A stretch of 64,000 nt of DNA from Perognathus longimembris pacificus (GCF_023159225.1 NC_063166.1:75642575-75706574), one strand, 5' to 3'; shown: positions 21,630-32,929, counted from the first letter of the stretch. Numbers and translations are program-made. Notes: a model not told the origin generated them from the letters alone.

Positions 21630-22327
21630 CTCCTCCACCTCCACTTCGGTCTCCGCGGCCAGCGTCGCCTCCTTCCGCGCTTTCTTCTTGGCGGAGGCCT
21701 TGGTGGAGCCCCGGAGCTCGGCCTTGCGGGCGCGGGCCCTGGGCTCGGCCTTGGGCACGATGGGCTTGGGCTCCAGCCGGGCGGGGGGCTCGGGCGCGGG
21801 CTCCGGGGTGCGCGGCGCGGGCGGCGGCTCGGGCGCGGGCTCGGGGGCGGGGGGCGCGGCGCCCGCGGGCTCGTCGTCGTCGGGGGGCGGCGCGGGCGGC
21901 CCGGTGCGCACGGCGTAGCTGTGGTAGCCCTGGTACAGCGCCACCTCGGGCTCGGCCGGGGCGGCGGGCGGCGGCCGCAGCGCCTCGATGGCCATGTGCT
22001 CCGCGGGGCGCGCGGGGCTGCGGCGGCCCGGGCTCGGGGCGCCCTCGGGCGGCGCGGCGGCGCCCGGCTCCCCGTTCCAGGCGCCCGGGCTCAGCAGGCC
22101 GCCCGCGGGAGCCCCGGGCCGGGGCCGCTTGGGCTGCGGGGGCGTCGCGGCCGGGGACGCGGCCGGGGACGCGGCCGGGGCGCCGCCCTCGGGGCGCGGG
22201 CTCTCGCGCTCGTGCAGCTGCGGGCTCTCGCGGGCTCGCTCCGGGACGCCGCGCTCCGGGGGCTCCAGCAGGCTCTCCGCGTTCTCCAGGATCTCCTGCA
22301 GCAGCCGGCGCTTCTGGTACTCGGGGC
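21630..22327 (-). CDS. JPH2: JPH2 exon 4: divergent region
   Basis: This 698-base exon starts after CCCCGGCAG and ends GAG|GTGAGG. It completes a split Gly codon and encodes 232 residues. It opens [20 protein letters not shown], the end of the helical region, and runs into the long disordered divergent region rich in Pro, Ala, Glu and Arg. Landmarks include [55 protein letters not shown] and [15 protein letters not shown] basic KKKARKEA segment and EVEVEEV follow. The VRT site lies in the area reported for calpain cleavage of JPH2 (from memory). An AASP unit is repeated before [11 protein letters not shown], which appears longer than in human. The exon is extremely CpG-rich. Confidence 0.96.
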
Positions 22328-22387
22328 CTGCCGGGGAGGACGGCACCGCCGCGGTGGGATCCTCGCCGGGCCCTGCCGTCCAGCCGC

Positions 22388-23131
22388 CACCAACAACCAC
22401 CCAGCCATCGCCACCACCGTCACGGACCATCACCCCCCCCCCCCCCGCACCATCACCATCACCAAAATCACCACCCCACACCACCACCATCACCAAAACC
22501 ACCACCATCACCACCACCATCACCAAAACCACCACCCACACCTCTATCACCCCCATCACCCCCTCCTTCATCACCATCACCAAAACCACCACCCCCACCT
22601 CCATCACCACCCCCCACCACCATCACCATCACCAAAATCACCACCCCACACCACCACTATCACTAAACCACCCCCACCTCCATCACCACCCCACAGCACC
22701 ACCACCACCATCACCAAAACCACCACCCACACCTCCATCACCAAAACCACCGCCCCACCTCCATCACCACCACCACACTTCACCACCCCACACCACCATC
22801 ACCAAAACCACCACCCACACCTCCATCACCACCACCATCACCAAAACCACCACCCCCACCTCCATCACCACCCCACACCATACCACCACCATCACCAAAA
22901 CCACCATCCCCACCTCCATCACCACCACCACACTACCCCACACTACCACCATCACCAAAACCACCACCCACACCTCCATCACCACCACCACCCCACACCT
23001 CCATCACCAAAACCACCACCCACACCTCCATCACCACCACCACCCCACACCTCCATCACCAAAACCACCACCCACACCTCCATCACCACCACCACCCCAC
23101 ACCTCCATCACCACCACCACCACCACCACCC
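22388..23131 (-). repeat. JPH2: GGTGATGG-type minisatellite upstream of the JPH2 exon 4 acceptor
   Basis: On the plus strand this is CACCTCCATCACCACCACC and CATCACCAAAACCACCACCC in alternation. The half-unit is about 26 bases. From about 22974 to 23115 it settles into a 52-base period with nearly perfect copies, and earlier copies vary. A run of 14 C (14 G on the transcript strand) lies at 22433-22446. The array begins about 60 bases from the exon 4 acceptor. The transcript sense is G/GT-rich, so it does not add to the pyrimidine tract. Confidence 0.95.
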
Positions 23132-23212
23132 AGTCACTGGAGGGTCCCCAGCCACTTAGCCAATCTGAGCAGTTTCCTAATGGGAATCGACACCTCCTTC
23201 TTGTTTCCTGTG

Positions 23213-23462
23213 CGTGCTGGTCCTGGGGCTTCAACTCCGGGTGCGGTACCTGAGCTTTTTTTTTTTTTTCCTTGCTCTCTTTCTCAAGGCTAGTGATCTA
23301 CCACTTAAGCCACAGCTCTACTTCCAGCTTTTTGTGGTGGCTCACTGGAGATGAGAGTCTCACTGACTTTTCCTGCCCAGCTTGGCTTTGAATCCTGCCC
23401 CTCAGATCTCAGCCTCCCGAGTATCCAGGATGGCAGGTGTGAGCCCTTCGCATCTGGCCAGG
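23213..23462 (-). mobile_element. 7SL-headed dimeric SINE (B1-dID type)
   Basis: The minus-strand copy is in sense with JPH2. Mirrored landmarks include TCCTGGGGCTTCAACTCCGG, CAAGGCTAGTGATCTACCAC and CAGATCTCAGCCTCCCGAGT. It lies next to the GGTG array. Confidence 0.82.
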
Positions 23463-23494
23463 AGCTCCTTTTCGTATCTCTCAGAGATCTGAGT

Positions 23495-23600
23495 GGTGTG
23501 GCTGTGAGCCTCCACTTTACAGAGGAACAACAAAATGGGGGAGATGAGACCCAGAGAGGTCCAAAGTCACACAGCAGACAGAGGGCAGAGATAACACTCC
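23495..23600. mobile_element. MIR-like remnant
   Basis: CCTCCACTTTACAGAGGAAC and GACCCAGAGAGGTCCAAAGT, then a CACACAGCAGACAGAGG stretch, follow the MIR core pattern. Confidence 0.5.
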
Positions 23601-23730
23601 TAGTTGTGATGCGGGCCTCTCTCCCCCTGCCATAGGAAGCGCATGGTGGAAGATGCTGAGTCCAGGGCTCTCATGTTACCGCCAAAGCGACCACCATCCA
23701 AGCAAGCTGCTTGCTGCTCTTCCTGGAGCC

Positions 23731-23744
23731 CAGCAGGGGGCGCA
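23731..23744 (+). promoter_or_regulatory. CTCF-like motif
   Basis: CCAGCAGGGGGCGC agrees at every position with the common CTCF core CCASYAGRKGGCRS. It is on the plus strand inside JPH2 intron 3. Binding is not shown by sequence alone. Confidence 0.55.
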
Positions 23745-24092
23745 CTGGGACCAGAAGAGATGAATCCTTCTGAGTAGAAGGCTGTGCGCCTAGCTTTACC
23801 ATCTTAGGTCACTTTAGTCTCTGTGCTGTACCGGATCAGTGTTGAAAACACAGTAACTACACCTCTCACTCTAAAACCCTCCAGCACAGAGAACACCCAC
23901 CTTGCCTTCGTTTGCCCAGCTCGGCCAGGCTCAGGGTCTGAGACCCAGCCGAGTCCCTCCTCACCCAGCGGGCTCCTTCTTTCCACTCATTGCCTGTTTT
24001 TAACCTGGGAGCCACTTGGTTCCCACATTCTGTGCCTTTGTACTTGCATCCCTGTCTTTTGGTCTCTGCCTGCCTCACCCAAAGCTACCTGG

Positions 24093-24235
24093 TGTAGTGG
24101 CTCTCAAAGTAGGGCCCCGGACTGGCAGCATGGGTGCCCGTGGTCCTTATTAACAATGTGTGTGCATTCATGGGCTCCACTCAGCCTGCTGAGCTAGGAA
24201 GTCAGCAACCTGGGCCATGTGTGAGACCCACAGAC
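24093..24235 (+). mobile_element. MER5A-like DNA transposon remnant
   Basis: GTGGCTCTCAAAGTAGGGCC and CCCGGACTGGCAGCATGGGT open like MER5A (nonautonomous hAT family), and the rest follows its order in decayed form. Confidence 0.6.
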
Positions 24236-24379
24236 CTGCTTTGGCCCTCAGGATTGGTTCACATGACCCCCTGTTCTATGCACCCAGCCTGGCGCTTGTC
24301 CCACCTGGTGAAATGTAACCACCATAGTGAGAAAGCTGTCTTCACCACTGAGTACCTACTGTGGGCTTCCAAGATCTAG

Positions 24380-24560
24380 TCCATGCACAAAGAAGTATCC
24401 ACAATACCTATGCCGTGGCACAGATCAGTCAATTTACTTCACCCCCGTGCTCCACTATCCTCTTTGTCCAGATTCTGGGCCTCACTGTGTGCCCCAGAGC
24501 CTGGCACAGTGCCTGACACACAGGCAGCGCTCAGTTAGCCTCTACAAACTATTAAGCAGG
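24380..24560 (+). mobile_element. LINE-2-like 3' end remnant
   Basis: The order CTGGCACAGTGCCTGACACA then CAGGCAGCGCTCAGTTAGC is typical of the L2 3' end or of related ancient repeats. Confidence 0.45.
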
Positions 24561-24814
24561 TGTAGGGAGCCCCTTGGTCCCTTAACCCACCAGAGATCCA
24601 TGCCTCTCAAAACCTCACTAGCTCCAACTGTCAGCCTAGCTCAGAGCAGAGAGGAGAGCGAGCACCAGGGCAGGTCCCAGCCACAGCCAGGAGTCTCCGC
24701 AAGAAGGCAGAGATGTGTCTCTTCCCCTATCATCCTTGTGCCACCCCACAGCTTCCCAAATTCAAACATTCATGGGTCAGTTTAGATGTCTTCACTTTCA
24801 GCAAGCCAAACTTA

Positions 24815-25087
<273 letters not shown>

Positions 25088-25409
25088 TCACCCAGGCTGT
25101 TGATGGGTATCGGGCCCTGTGGCCCACACTTGTCATTCTCCATGCCATTTCCTCTACTTTATAGCCGCACAGATGGACTACATTTCCCAGCCTCACTTGC
25201 AGTTAGGTGTGGTCAGGTGACTGTGTTCTGGCCAATGCACTATGGGAAGACCTGAGGAATACTAATTGTAGGTCTAGTCTGAGAAACAAATTCTCATTTC
25301 GGATGAATAAAGAAAAGACCAAGGTCCTAGAATAGAGTGCTTAACCTGTCATGTGGCCTGGGAAGCCTGTTGACTCCTTCTCAGAAGAATGTTTTTAAAT
25401 GCGCAGACC

Positions 25410-25655
25410 TGCTGGGTGCCCCTGGCCTGTGCCTATAATCCTAGCTACTCAGGAAGCTGAGATCTGAGGATGGTGGTCCAAAGCCAGTCTGGGCAAGAAA
25501 GCCCACGAGCCTCTTGCCTGCAGTTAACCACCAAAAAGTTGGAAGTGGCAGTTTGGCTCAAGTGGTAGAGCATCAGCCTTGAGCAAAAAAGCTTAGGATC
25601 AGTGCCCGGGCCTTGAGTTCAAGTCCCAGTACTGGCAATAAAAATTTTAAAAGTC
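25410..25655 (+). mobile_element. 7SL-headed dimeric SINE (B1-dID type)
   Basis: Head CCTGTGCCTATAATCCTAGC and GAAGCTGAGATCTGAGGATG; tail GTTTGGCTCAAGTGGTAGAG and GAGTTCAAGTCCCAGTACTG. Confidence 0.87.
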
Positions 25656-26654
25656 CTAAAGCACACTAGGCTGCAGTTGTATTGACACCCTGTTAATAAA
25701 TATTTGAAGACAAATCTGCACTATAAAAATGCATATCCTTTAACACACTAAACAAACTACTGAGTCTCAAGCATATGTATCACACACAACAGTTCTGTGA
25801 CACAAAACATGTGATTTCTACTAGTGAGAAAGTCACAGATACTGCTGGTGTGATGTGATCTGCTGTTTACAGCCATTTTTCAAAGGCAACGCCAAGTTTT
25901 GCTTCGAAATTAGTCAAATAAATATACAGACCGATTTTCTGTCTGGACACTTGGTACCCTGCCAGGCCCCTTCACTGGGCAAATGTCGCCGCCAGCTCCC
26001 AGCCACATGAGTGCTGCTAGCCAGGGCTCGGTGCTGCCCCGGAGAACTGCAACCAACAAGTCACACGGGTCCAGATGTGACAGTGCCACTCCCCGGTCAG
26101 CCGCCCGGCAGCCCCGGCCAGCCCTCTATTCCCCCTGGAGCACCCCACTGTCACCAGGGGACGTCGGCTGCTCCAGAGCCCCTGCACGGCCGCTGAAGGA
26201 GGACTCCAGCGGAGGCCTCGCCCTGGCGCAGCACCTTCTGGGACCTGATCTCTCTTGGCCTCTGTTTCCCTCTCCGGAGAGTCTTTCCCCAGCATATCAC
26301 ATGTTCAAGGATCCCTTTCTCAAGCCCCGTTGGTGAGGACTCTTCATGACACACCACACAAGGGCATGGACGCCCTGAATTCTATCCACAGAACACGCTG
26401 TGGGCTCTAATCAAGAGCTGTGAAGGAAAGCCCTAAATGACCACATAGGGTGAGGACGCACACCCCTTCCCACGGCCCCGCGCTGGAATGTGGGGAGAAC
26501 AAACTTTAGACATTCATTACGCTAAGCACTTCAGATAGGAGATGTTGGTCTTGGCCGCCATCTTGCCAGGCTAGACTAACAGAAGTGCAGACCGCCACCA
26601 CCTCAGCAACAGCAGCAGCTCTGCTTACGAACAGGCCAGGCACGGTTCTAAAGG

Positions 26655-26785
26655 AGTCATGAAGATCGCCCCAGGGAGCCATCCCAATGCTCTAGGAAGC
26701 TACTGCTGTTATTTTCCCTAGTTTACACTGAAGGAAACTGAGGCATACACAGGTAACTTGCCGAAGGTCACAGGGTCCTGAAATC
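26655..26785. mobile_element. MIR remnant
   Basis: TTTACACTGAAGGAAACTGA then GGTAACTTGCCGAAGGTCAC is the MIR core order. Confidence 0.6.
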
Positions 26786-26802
26786 CAAGATTTAGGATTG
26801 TG

Positions 26803-26896
26803 TTGGGGGAGAGGATGACGCTGGGGTTTTGAACTCAGGTTCTTACACTTGCTAGGCAGGTACTCCACCGCTTGGGCCACACACCTTTAGCCCCAA
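26803..26896 (-). mobile_element. ID-like SINE fragment, reverse
   Basis: GGGGTTTTGAACTCAGGTTC and CTAGGCAGGTACTCCACCGC are mirrored box B and box A landmarks. Confidence 0.5.
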
Positions 26897-27398
26897 GGAG
26901 TTGAGATTTTGGACCCGAACCCGAACTGTGTTCAATTGAGCAGTGTTCGACCATGCCATACATGGCTAGGAGCTGAGGGCTCAGCTTGCAAGGAGAAGAC
27001 GCCATGGTTCCAGGATTGAAGCCAAGGCATTCTGGGATTAGAGCTGTGTGTGCCCTTCCCACAGGCTGGACTTCCAGAGAGCGAGGAAGAGGGGAGTCGG
27101 ATTTTAAACCTCCCAAGCCCCATCCTCTCCACTGGGCTGCCCCGGCTCATCACGAATTACTGCAGGAAAGAATGCTCTGGAGAAGGCCCACCCGCAAGTG
27201 CCCCCCCCCCCAGACATGCCACCGCGCATGTGCCAGGCGGTAGGTAGCACAGGGGAGGGGTAAGGGCCACCCTCACTCCCAGTGTGGCTCTGCAGCAAGG
27301 GGTCTGGGTGTGGTGAGCGAGTCACACCAATGCTAAAAATCTGAGCAATTGAGAAAAATCATATTTTAATACAGTATTTTCGTGTGCGCGTGCGTGCG

Positions 27399-27626
27399 TG
27401 TGCAGCCTTGAACTCAGGGCTCCGGGCACTGTCTCTGAGCTTCTTTCTGCTCAAGGCTAGCACTCTACCACTTGAGCCACAAAGCTGCCTCTGGCTTTTT
27501 CTGAGTAGTTTATTAGAGCTAAGAGTCTCATGGACTTTCCTTCCTGGGCCGGTTTTGAACTGCAATCCTCAGATCTCAGCCTCCTGCATCACTAGGATTA
27601 CAGGTGTGAGCCAGCAGCACCCAGTG
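27399..27626 (-). mobile_element. 7SL-headed dimeric SINE (B1-dID type), reverse
   Basis: Mirrored tail CCTTGAACTCAGGGCTCCGG, junction CACTTGAGCCACAAAGCTGC and head CAGATCTCAGCCTCCTGCAT are preserved. Confidence 0.87.
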
Positions 27627-28649
27627 CAAAACTCCTGCTTGGGTTGGAGTCGTGGGAGGGGAAGGAGAAGATGGAAGGAGTGACTGTGTGTGAAATGGAT
27701 CCACGAAGCTTGTTGAGCTAAGCAGATGAGGAGGTAGAGGAAGGAGAGCGATGGAGGGGATGAGTCTGTTCTAGGTACATGGTGTGCACCCACAAACCTG
27801 TCAGAATGAAACCCCCTTGTACAATTCATTCATGCTAAGAAAAATGTTTTCAAGAGGTCAGAATGAATGCAAACCCCCCCCCCCCCACCATCCATGAGCA
27901 AACCATGAAGAATATTTTACATGCAGGCTGGGTTGCACCCCGTCCTCGTGTCCCCCCCTCCTTCACCACCCACGGCCGCCCCCTGCCCTGCTGGGCTTTT
28001 AGAACCTTGGGTGTATGGCTTTCTCCTCCTTGTGCCTCCGTTTCCTCGTGTGTAAAGTGAAGTTGCTGGGGAAAGAGAGGCAGCTTGTGAGGAGAAGGGC
28101 AGATGAAGATGATGGGATGGTGGGGGGGGGGGGGAGAGGAGGAAGGCGTGGGTCCTGGGGCTCCGTGGGGCTTGCACGGGGTGGGCATGGACACAGAGCC
28201 ACTTCCCCAGAACCTGAAACCCCAGGTGCTGGGAGGAGGGGGAGCCCTGGCCAGGCCTCCCGCGGAGAAGATGGCCTTTTATGGTCATGTGAGCAGCTAG
28301 GAAGCTGCTTTTCTGACGCCTTGGGGAGCTAAGCTGCCCGGCTTGGATGGCTGGAATAGCTAGGGGACCCTGCCTGGACCGACAGCCAGCACAAGGATAA
28401 GAGATGGGGGTGAGCCCCAGGCGTGAGGAAGCCCAAGGCTCGGCTCCCCTCCACAGCCTTTGTCCACATCCCTGACCTCAAGGGGCTGTTGGGGTCCCAG
28501 CCTTCATGCCAGGAATCCTGGTGTTGTCCCAGCTCCTCTGTCCCCATCTGCCCATCCCCCACAGCCTGCAGCCTGCCTCCCAAGGGAGTCTAGACCAGGA
28601 GCCCCTGGGTAAAGGGCAGAAGAATTGCTTTCAATCCAATGCCACTCCT

Positions 28650-28770
28650 TGTGCCCAGCCCCCACCCCGAGCTACCACAAATGCAGATTCTCAGGTTCCA
28701 CCTGCCCTAGCCTAGTGAGTCCGAATGGGAGGGCGAGCCCTGAGCCGGTGCTTCCTCAGCACTCCAGACT
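28650..28770. mobile_element. MER5-like DNA transposon remnant
   Basis: ACAAATGCAGATTCTCAGGT, then CACCTGCC and a following AGTGAGTCCGAATGGGAGGG, resemble the middle of MER5-class elements. Confidence 0.4.
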
Positions 28771-29170
28771 CTCCGCCGTGAGCTGCAGTTTGAGGAGAGG
28801 AGACAGAGAGAAGACCCTGTTTCTTCTTGGCTGTTTCCAGCCTGCACAAAGCCCCCTGCTCCCCACCACCACTGTCCCTGAAGCCTCGAATGGTTTTCCT
28901 TAAGCACCAAGCTCCCTTCAAGAGCCTACGCCCTGCTAGGAGCCGTAGGCAGTTCCTTCTTAGGTCACACCTGCACGGTCAGGCCAGGCCTCTAAGTGTG
29001 GAGCAGGGGGGCGGGGAGAGGAGAGCAGTAACTGGGGCAAGGGGAGGGGCCAGGGAAGGCCACTCTGCTTGATGGCCTTTGGATTGTCTTTCGTCAGCAG
29101 TGTTAAAAATAAGGCTGGTGATTCTGAGATGTGGCAGGGCATTCAACCAACAGAACCACTTCAGGGAGTA

Positions 29171-29470
29171 CCTACCACCACCACCACCATCACCACCATC
29201 ACCACCACTACCACCATGACCACCACCACCACCACTACCACCAAAACCACCACCACCACCACCATTACCACCACCACCACCACTACCACCATCACCACCA
29301 CCACCACCACTACCACCATCACCACCACCACCACCACTACTACCATCACCACTACCACCACCACCACCATCACCATCACCACCATTACCACCACCACCAC
29401 CAATACCACCATCACCACTACCACCACCACTACTACCACCACCACTACCACCACCACTACTACCACCACC
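29171..29470 (+). repeat. (ACC/ATC/ACT)n trinucleotide block
   Basis: About 100 consecutive trinucleotides of the forms CAC, CAT and TAC keep a strict three-base period for 300 bases. Frame-by-frame it reads as poly-His or poly-Thr on one strand and poly-Val on the other. This is repeat DNA, not coding sequence. Confidence 0.95.
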
Positions 29471-29589
29471 TGGGCCTCCTTTCCTCGCCTGGAGGCCCTT
29501 AGCTGCTTGCTTGTAACCAGCCTAACATCCCAGTTCTCTCTGCCAGTCACTGATGGCTTCACAGGGCCAAAGTGGAACTCACTGTATCT

Positions 29590-29800
29590 CTAGGCCTTAG
29601 CTCGGCTGTCCCCTCTCCATGCTCTCAGCCTTAAAGGTATCTGCTCAAGACCCAGTCTACGCATGCTTCCTTCACTCAGTTCGACTTAGGAATTGTCTAG
29701 CATGCTAGGAACCTTTCTGGCTCTGTGGGCTCGGTGCCAAGCAGAACACCCCCACATTCTAGTTACAGCTTCCATCCTAGTGCAGGGTGAATGGGTACAT
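29590..29800 (+). mobile_element. Possible LINE-2 or MIR-like remnant
   Basis: A gene-free stretch with TCTGCTCAAGACCCAGTCTA and a following GGTGCCAAGCAGAACA-like section resembles decayed ancient repeats. The family is uncertain. Confidence 0.3.
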
Positions 29801-29904
29801 GTAGCGTCTGCCTGCTTCTGCACCGCCTCAGGGCTAAGAGTGCCTCCTGTGCGTTCACATGACTAGAAAAGAATAATCTCCTGTGACACACGAAAGTTGC
29901 ATGA

Positions 29905-30080
29905 AACTCAGATATCAGTGTCCATATAAAGTTTTATTAGAACCCAGCCACTGGCATTTGTTTATGTACTGTCTGGAGTTAGGCAGTTGCTATAGAGACC
30001 ACGGGGTGAGCAAGGCCAAAAATATTTCTCATCTGATCCTTCACAGAAAAAGTCTGCTGCCCTCTCTTTTAATACCTTCA
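29905..30080 (-). mobile_element. hAT-type nonautonomous transposon remnant, reverse
   Basis: AAAGTTTTATTAGAACCCAG, GTTGCTATAGAGACCACGGG and CAGAAAAAGTCTGCTGCC follow the order of a widespread mammalian element with a CAGGGGTCGGCAAACTTT-type end. The subfamily name is not certain to me. Confidence 0.5.
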
Positions 30081-30118
30081 CTCAGGAAATGTTTCTTCCA
30101 TTATTAAGGTTAATACCA

Positions 30119-30357
30119 TTAGCCAGGCACCAGTGATTTACGCCTGCTATCCTAGCTACTCAGGATGCCGAGATATGAGAACTGCTGTTCAAACTCAGCC
30201 TAGGCACAAAAGTAAGACTCGCATCTCTAATTAACCCCTAAAAAGCTGAAAGTAGAGCTGTGGCTCAAGTTGTAAAGTGCTAGCCTTGAACAACAACAAA
30301 ACAAACAAAGCTCAGGGACAGCATGTAGGCCCCTAGTTTAAGCCTCAAGACGGCACA
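30119..30357 (+). mobile_element. 7SL-headed dimeric SINE (B1-dID type)
   Basis: Head CACCAGTGATTTACGCCTGC and CTCAGGATGCCGAGATATGA; tail GAGCTGTGGCTCAAGTTGTA. Moderately diverged. Confidence 0.8.
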
Positions 30358-30926
30358 TAGCCAGAGGAAGTTTCTGTCTGGGAGTCCCTAGCAAACCACC
30401 CCGTACTGTCCTGGATGTCTGCCTCAGGCGGAACTCACAGGCCTTCCCGATGGGTCCACAGTCTGCTGATTAATCCTCCCTGACCACACTCTGTCACCCA
30501 GCTGCCCAGGCCCTCGGGGCCTCCTTCCTGGGCCAGGGCATCTGCTGCTAGGGACCCCAGAGGGGGATGAATGGGCCTGGGAAGCTTACAGCCTTCCTGC
30601 CAGGCCCAGTAGACCACATTTCTGGAAATTAGTGGATGGACAGGGGTTCAGAGCAAGGGTACGGAGGTGGGGCTAATGGAACAATTCTGGCCAAGCTGCC
30701 TGAGTCAGCCCTTGACTCTGGTTTTTCTAATTCTTGGCAAATCTGAGCAATGGGGATAAGCACAGTTCCTACAGAGAGATGGCACAGAGAGTACACAGCG
30801 AACACGTGTGTGATTTTCAGAAATGTGGCTGACCACAGGAAAGGCCATATAAGTGCTAGTTAAGTAAGATGCGCAGATTTGTACAGACTCCTCAAAGTAC
30901 TAAATGTTATTAACTGTTCATTCTTT

Positions 30927-31163
30927 TTGTGTGTGTGCCAGTATTGGGGCTTGAACCCAGGGCTTGGGCACTGTCCTGTAGCTCTTTCACACAAGATTGG
31001 CACTCTACCACTTAAGCCATGACTCTACATCAGGCTTTTTAGTGGTAATTGGAGATAGTTTCACTGGACTTTCCTGCCTGGGCTGGTCTCAAACCATGAT
31101 CCTCAGATCTCGGCCTCTTGAGTAGCTAGCATTATAGGTGTGAGCCATGGGCACCTGGCTTAC
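30927..31163 (-). mobile_element. 7SL-headed dimeric SINE (B1-dID type), reverse
   Basis: Mirrored tail TTGGGGCTTGAACCCAGGGC, junction CACTTAAGCCATGACTCTAC and head CAGATCTCGGCCTCTTGAGT. Confidence 0.85.
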
Positions 31164-31226
31164 TAACTGCTCACTTTAAAATAAAATTAAAAAAAAAGTA
31201 ACTCCATAGATCAAGAAGCCAAAGGG

Positions 31227-31425
31227 GGGCTGGGGATATGGCCTAGTGGTAGAGTGCTTGCCTCATATACATGAAGCCCTGGGTTCAATTCCTCAGTACC
31301 ACATAAACAGAAAAGGCCAGAAGTGGCGCTGTGGCTTAAGTGGTAGAGTGCTAGCCTTGAGCAAAAAGAAGCCAGGGACAGTGCTCAGGCCCTGAGTCCA
31401 AGCCCCAGGCCTGGAAAAAAAAAAA
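31227..31425 (+). mobile_element. IDL-Geo SINE
   Basis: A complete copy from GGGGCTGGGGATATGGCC to CCAGGCCTGG and an A-run. A short duplication AAGCCAAAGG flanks it (about 31217-31226 and 31427-31436). Confidence 0.9.
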
Positions 31426-31879
31426 AAGCCAAAGGAAGGGCTGGAGGACAGGAGTAGAAAGTCAGTCCTGGCTCGGGCCCCCACCCACGGGATGTTTCAC
31501 ATGCCATTATCCTGCTCTCTCCCAAAATAGCCCCTCGGCCTTGCTCAGGCTGGTCAGGACTGTCTCTCTAGAACAGTCACAGCCAAGCTAATCAAGAGGA
31601 AGACCACAGTGTGTGTGCAGCCCCAGGCCCAGAGAGCACGCAGGAGGATGCACAGGGCCTCTGCTGAGGATGAAGGCGTGGGTACAGACCAGGAGCCCTG
31701 GCGGTCAGGCTCTTCCTCCCTCCACTTGAGGATCCATCGTTCCCATTTGACAAATGTTGGCTGGGCCCCGGCCTATGCTGGGTGCTACCCACCATGAGGC
31801 AGTGATGAACCAACCCCCCAGCAGGAAGCCCTCACCAGAGGGATTGAGAAGGCAAATTAAGTTCTGAGCATCTGATGTC

Positions 31880-31985
31880 TGTGCTCCTACCTCCGTTTCT
31901 TCATCACTGAAATGAAGGGAGTAGTAATATTGGCCTCATCAAATGACTGGGAGTGTGAAAGGATGTGCAAGAATATTTGGCACAA
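31880..31985. mobile_element. MIR-like remnant
   Basis: CTCCGTTTCTTCATCACTGA and ATGAAGGGAGTAGTAATATT then TGGCCTCATCAAATGACTGG follow the MIR 3' order. Confidence 0.5.
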
Positions 31986-31999
31986 CCGGAGCACTTAAC

Positions 32000-32920
32000 A
32001 AATCGCTTGCATTATTATTAATCATTCTTTTTGTTATTATTCTAACAATGCTTAGCAGTATTCCCTTGCAAAATTCGGTCAACAGCCAACCAAGGGGGGT
32101 GTGCTATGTAAACATCATTTTAGAGTTCTCTCCTATTGTAGCATGTACTGTCCGTTACTATTACCAATAATATTCCATCATGGGGATGATCTCTATTTGT
32201 TCACCTGTTCGCAGTTAATTGAAGTGGGAGCTGTTTCCACTTTAAGTTGCTATGAATCACGATGCTACAGGTATGAGTTTTTGAGTGGACGCGTGTCTCC
32301 TAGGTGGGTCTGGTCCATTTCCAGGAAGAAAATTGCCAGGTCCTATGGTAGCTCGATACCAGACTCTTTTCCAAAGAGGCCGTACCTTCCTTCCTGAATG
32401 CAGCCAGGAATCTTGAGGGTTCCAGGCTCCCCACATCCTCACTCTTGCCCCTCATTGCCTCATTTGTGAACAGCGAAGTGGAGTTTCACTGTGGTTTGAA
32501 GCTATACTTCCCCGATGAATAAGGATTGTGAAAATGCTATGTGTTTAATGGCCATTTGTACATCTGCCAGTAAAGTCTACTCAGATCCTTTGTACACTTT
32601 TTTTGGTTAAAAAAAAGGACCAAATTATTGAGTTGTAAACATTCTTTATGTAGTATAGATACAAGTTCCCTAACATACATAAGCATTCTTCTAATTCTAT
32701 GGATTGACTTTTCATTTTCTTCACGGTGCCCTTTGAAGCACAGAAGGTTCAAGTTTTAATAAAGTAGCCAATATAACTTTTTTTCTTGGCATGTGGGCTT
32801 TTGGCACATGAGCTTTTGGGGTCATATTTTTTCTGAACCAAGGTCACAAAGATTTCGTCTATATTTTCTTCTATGAGCTTTGTAGTTTTAGTTCTCTTGC
32901 TTAGGTCTATGAGCATTGCT
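32000..32920 (-). mobile_element. Old LINE-1 3' part, reverse
   Basis: The plus strand matches in order the mirrored 3' end of old mammalian LINE-1: GAGCTGTTTCCACTTTAAGT, GAAAATTGCCAGGTCCTATG, CTCTTTTCCAAAGAGGCCGT, GGCCATTTGTACATCTGCC, TCAGATCCTTTGTACAC, ATTGAGTTGTAAACATTC and CACGGTGCCCTTTGAAGCAC. Stops and indels show that it is inactive. Confidence 0.75.
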
Positions 32921-32929
32921 TCTAATAAG

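Noticed and set aside
29069..29593. Poly-Thr, poly-His and poly-Val open frames
   Set aside because: These are translations of a trinucleotide repeat.
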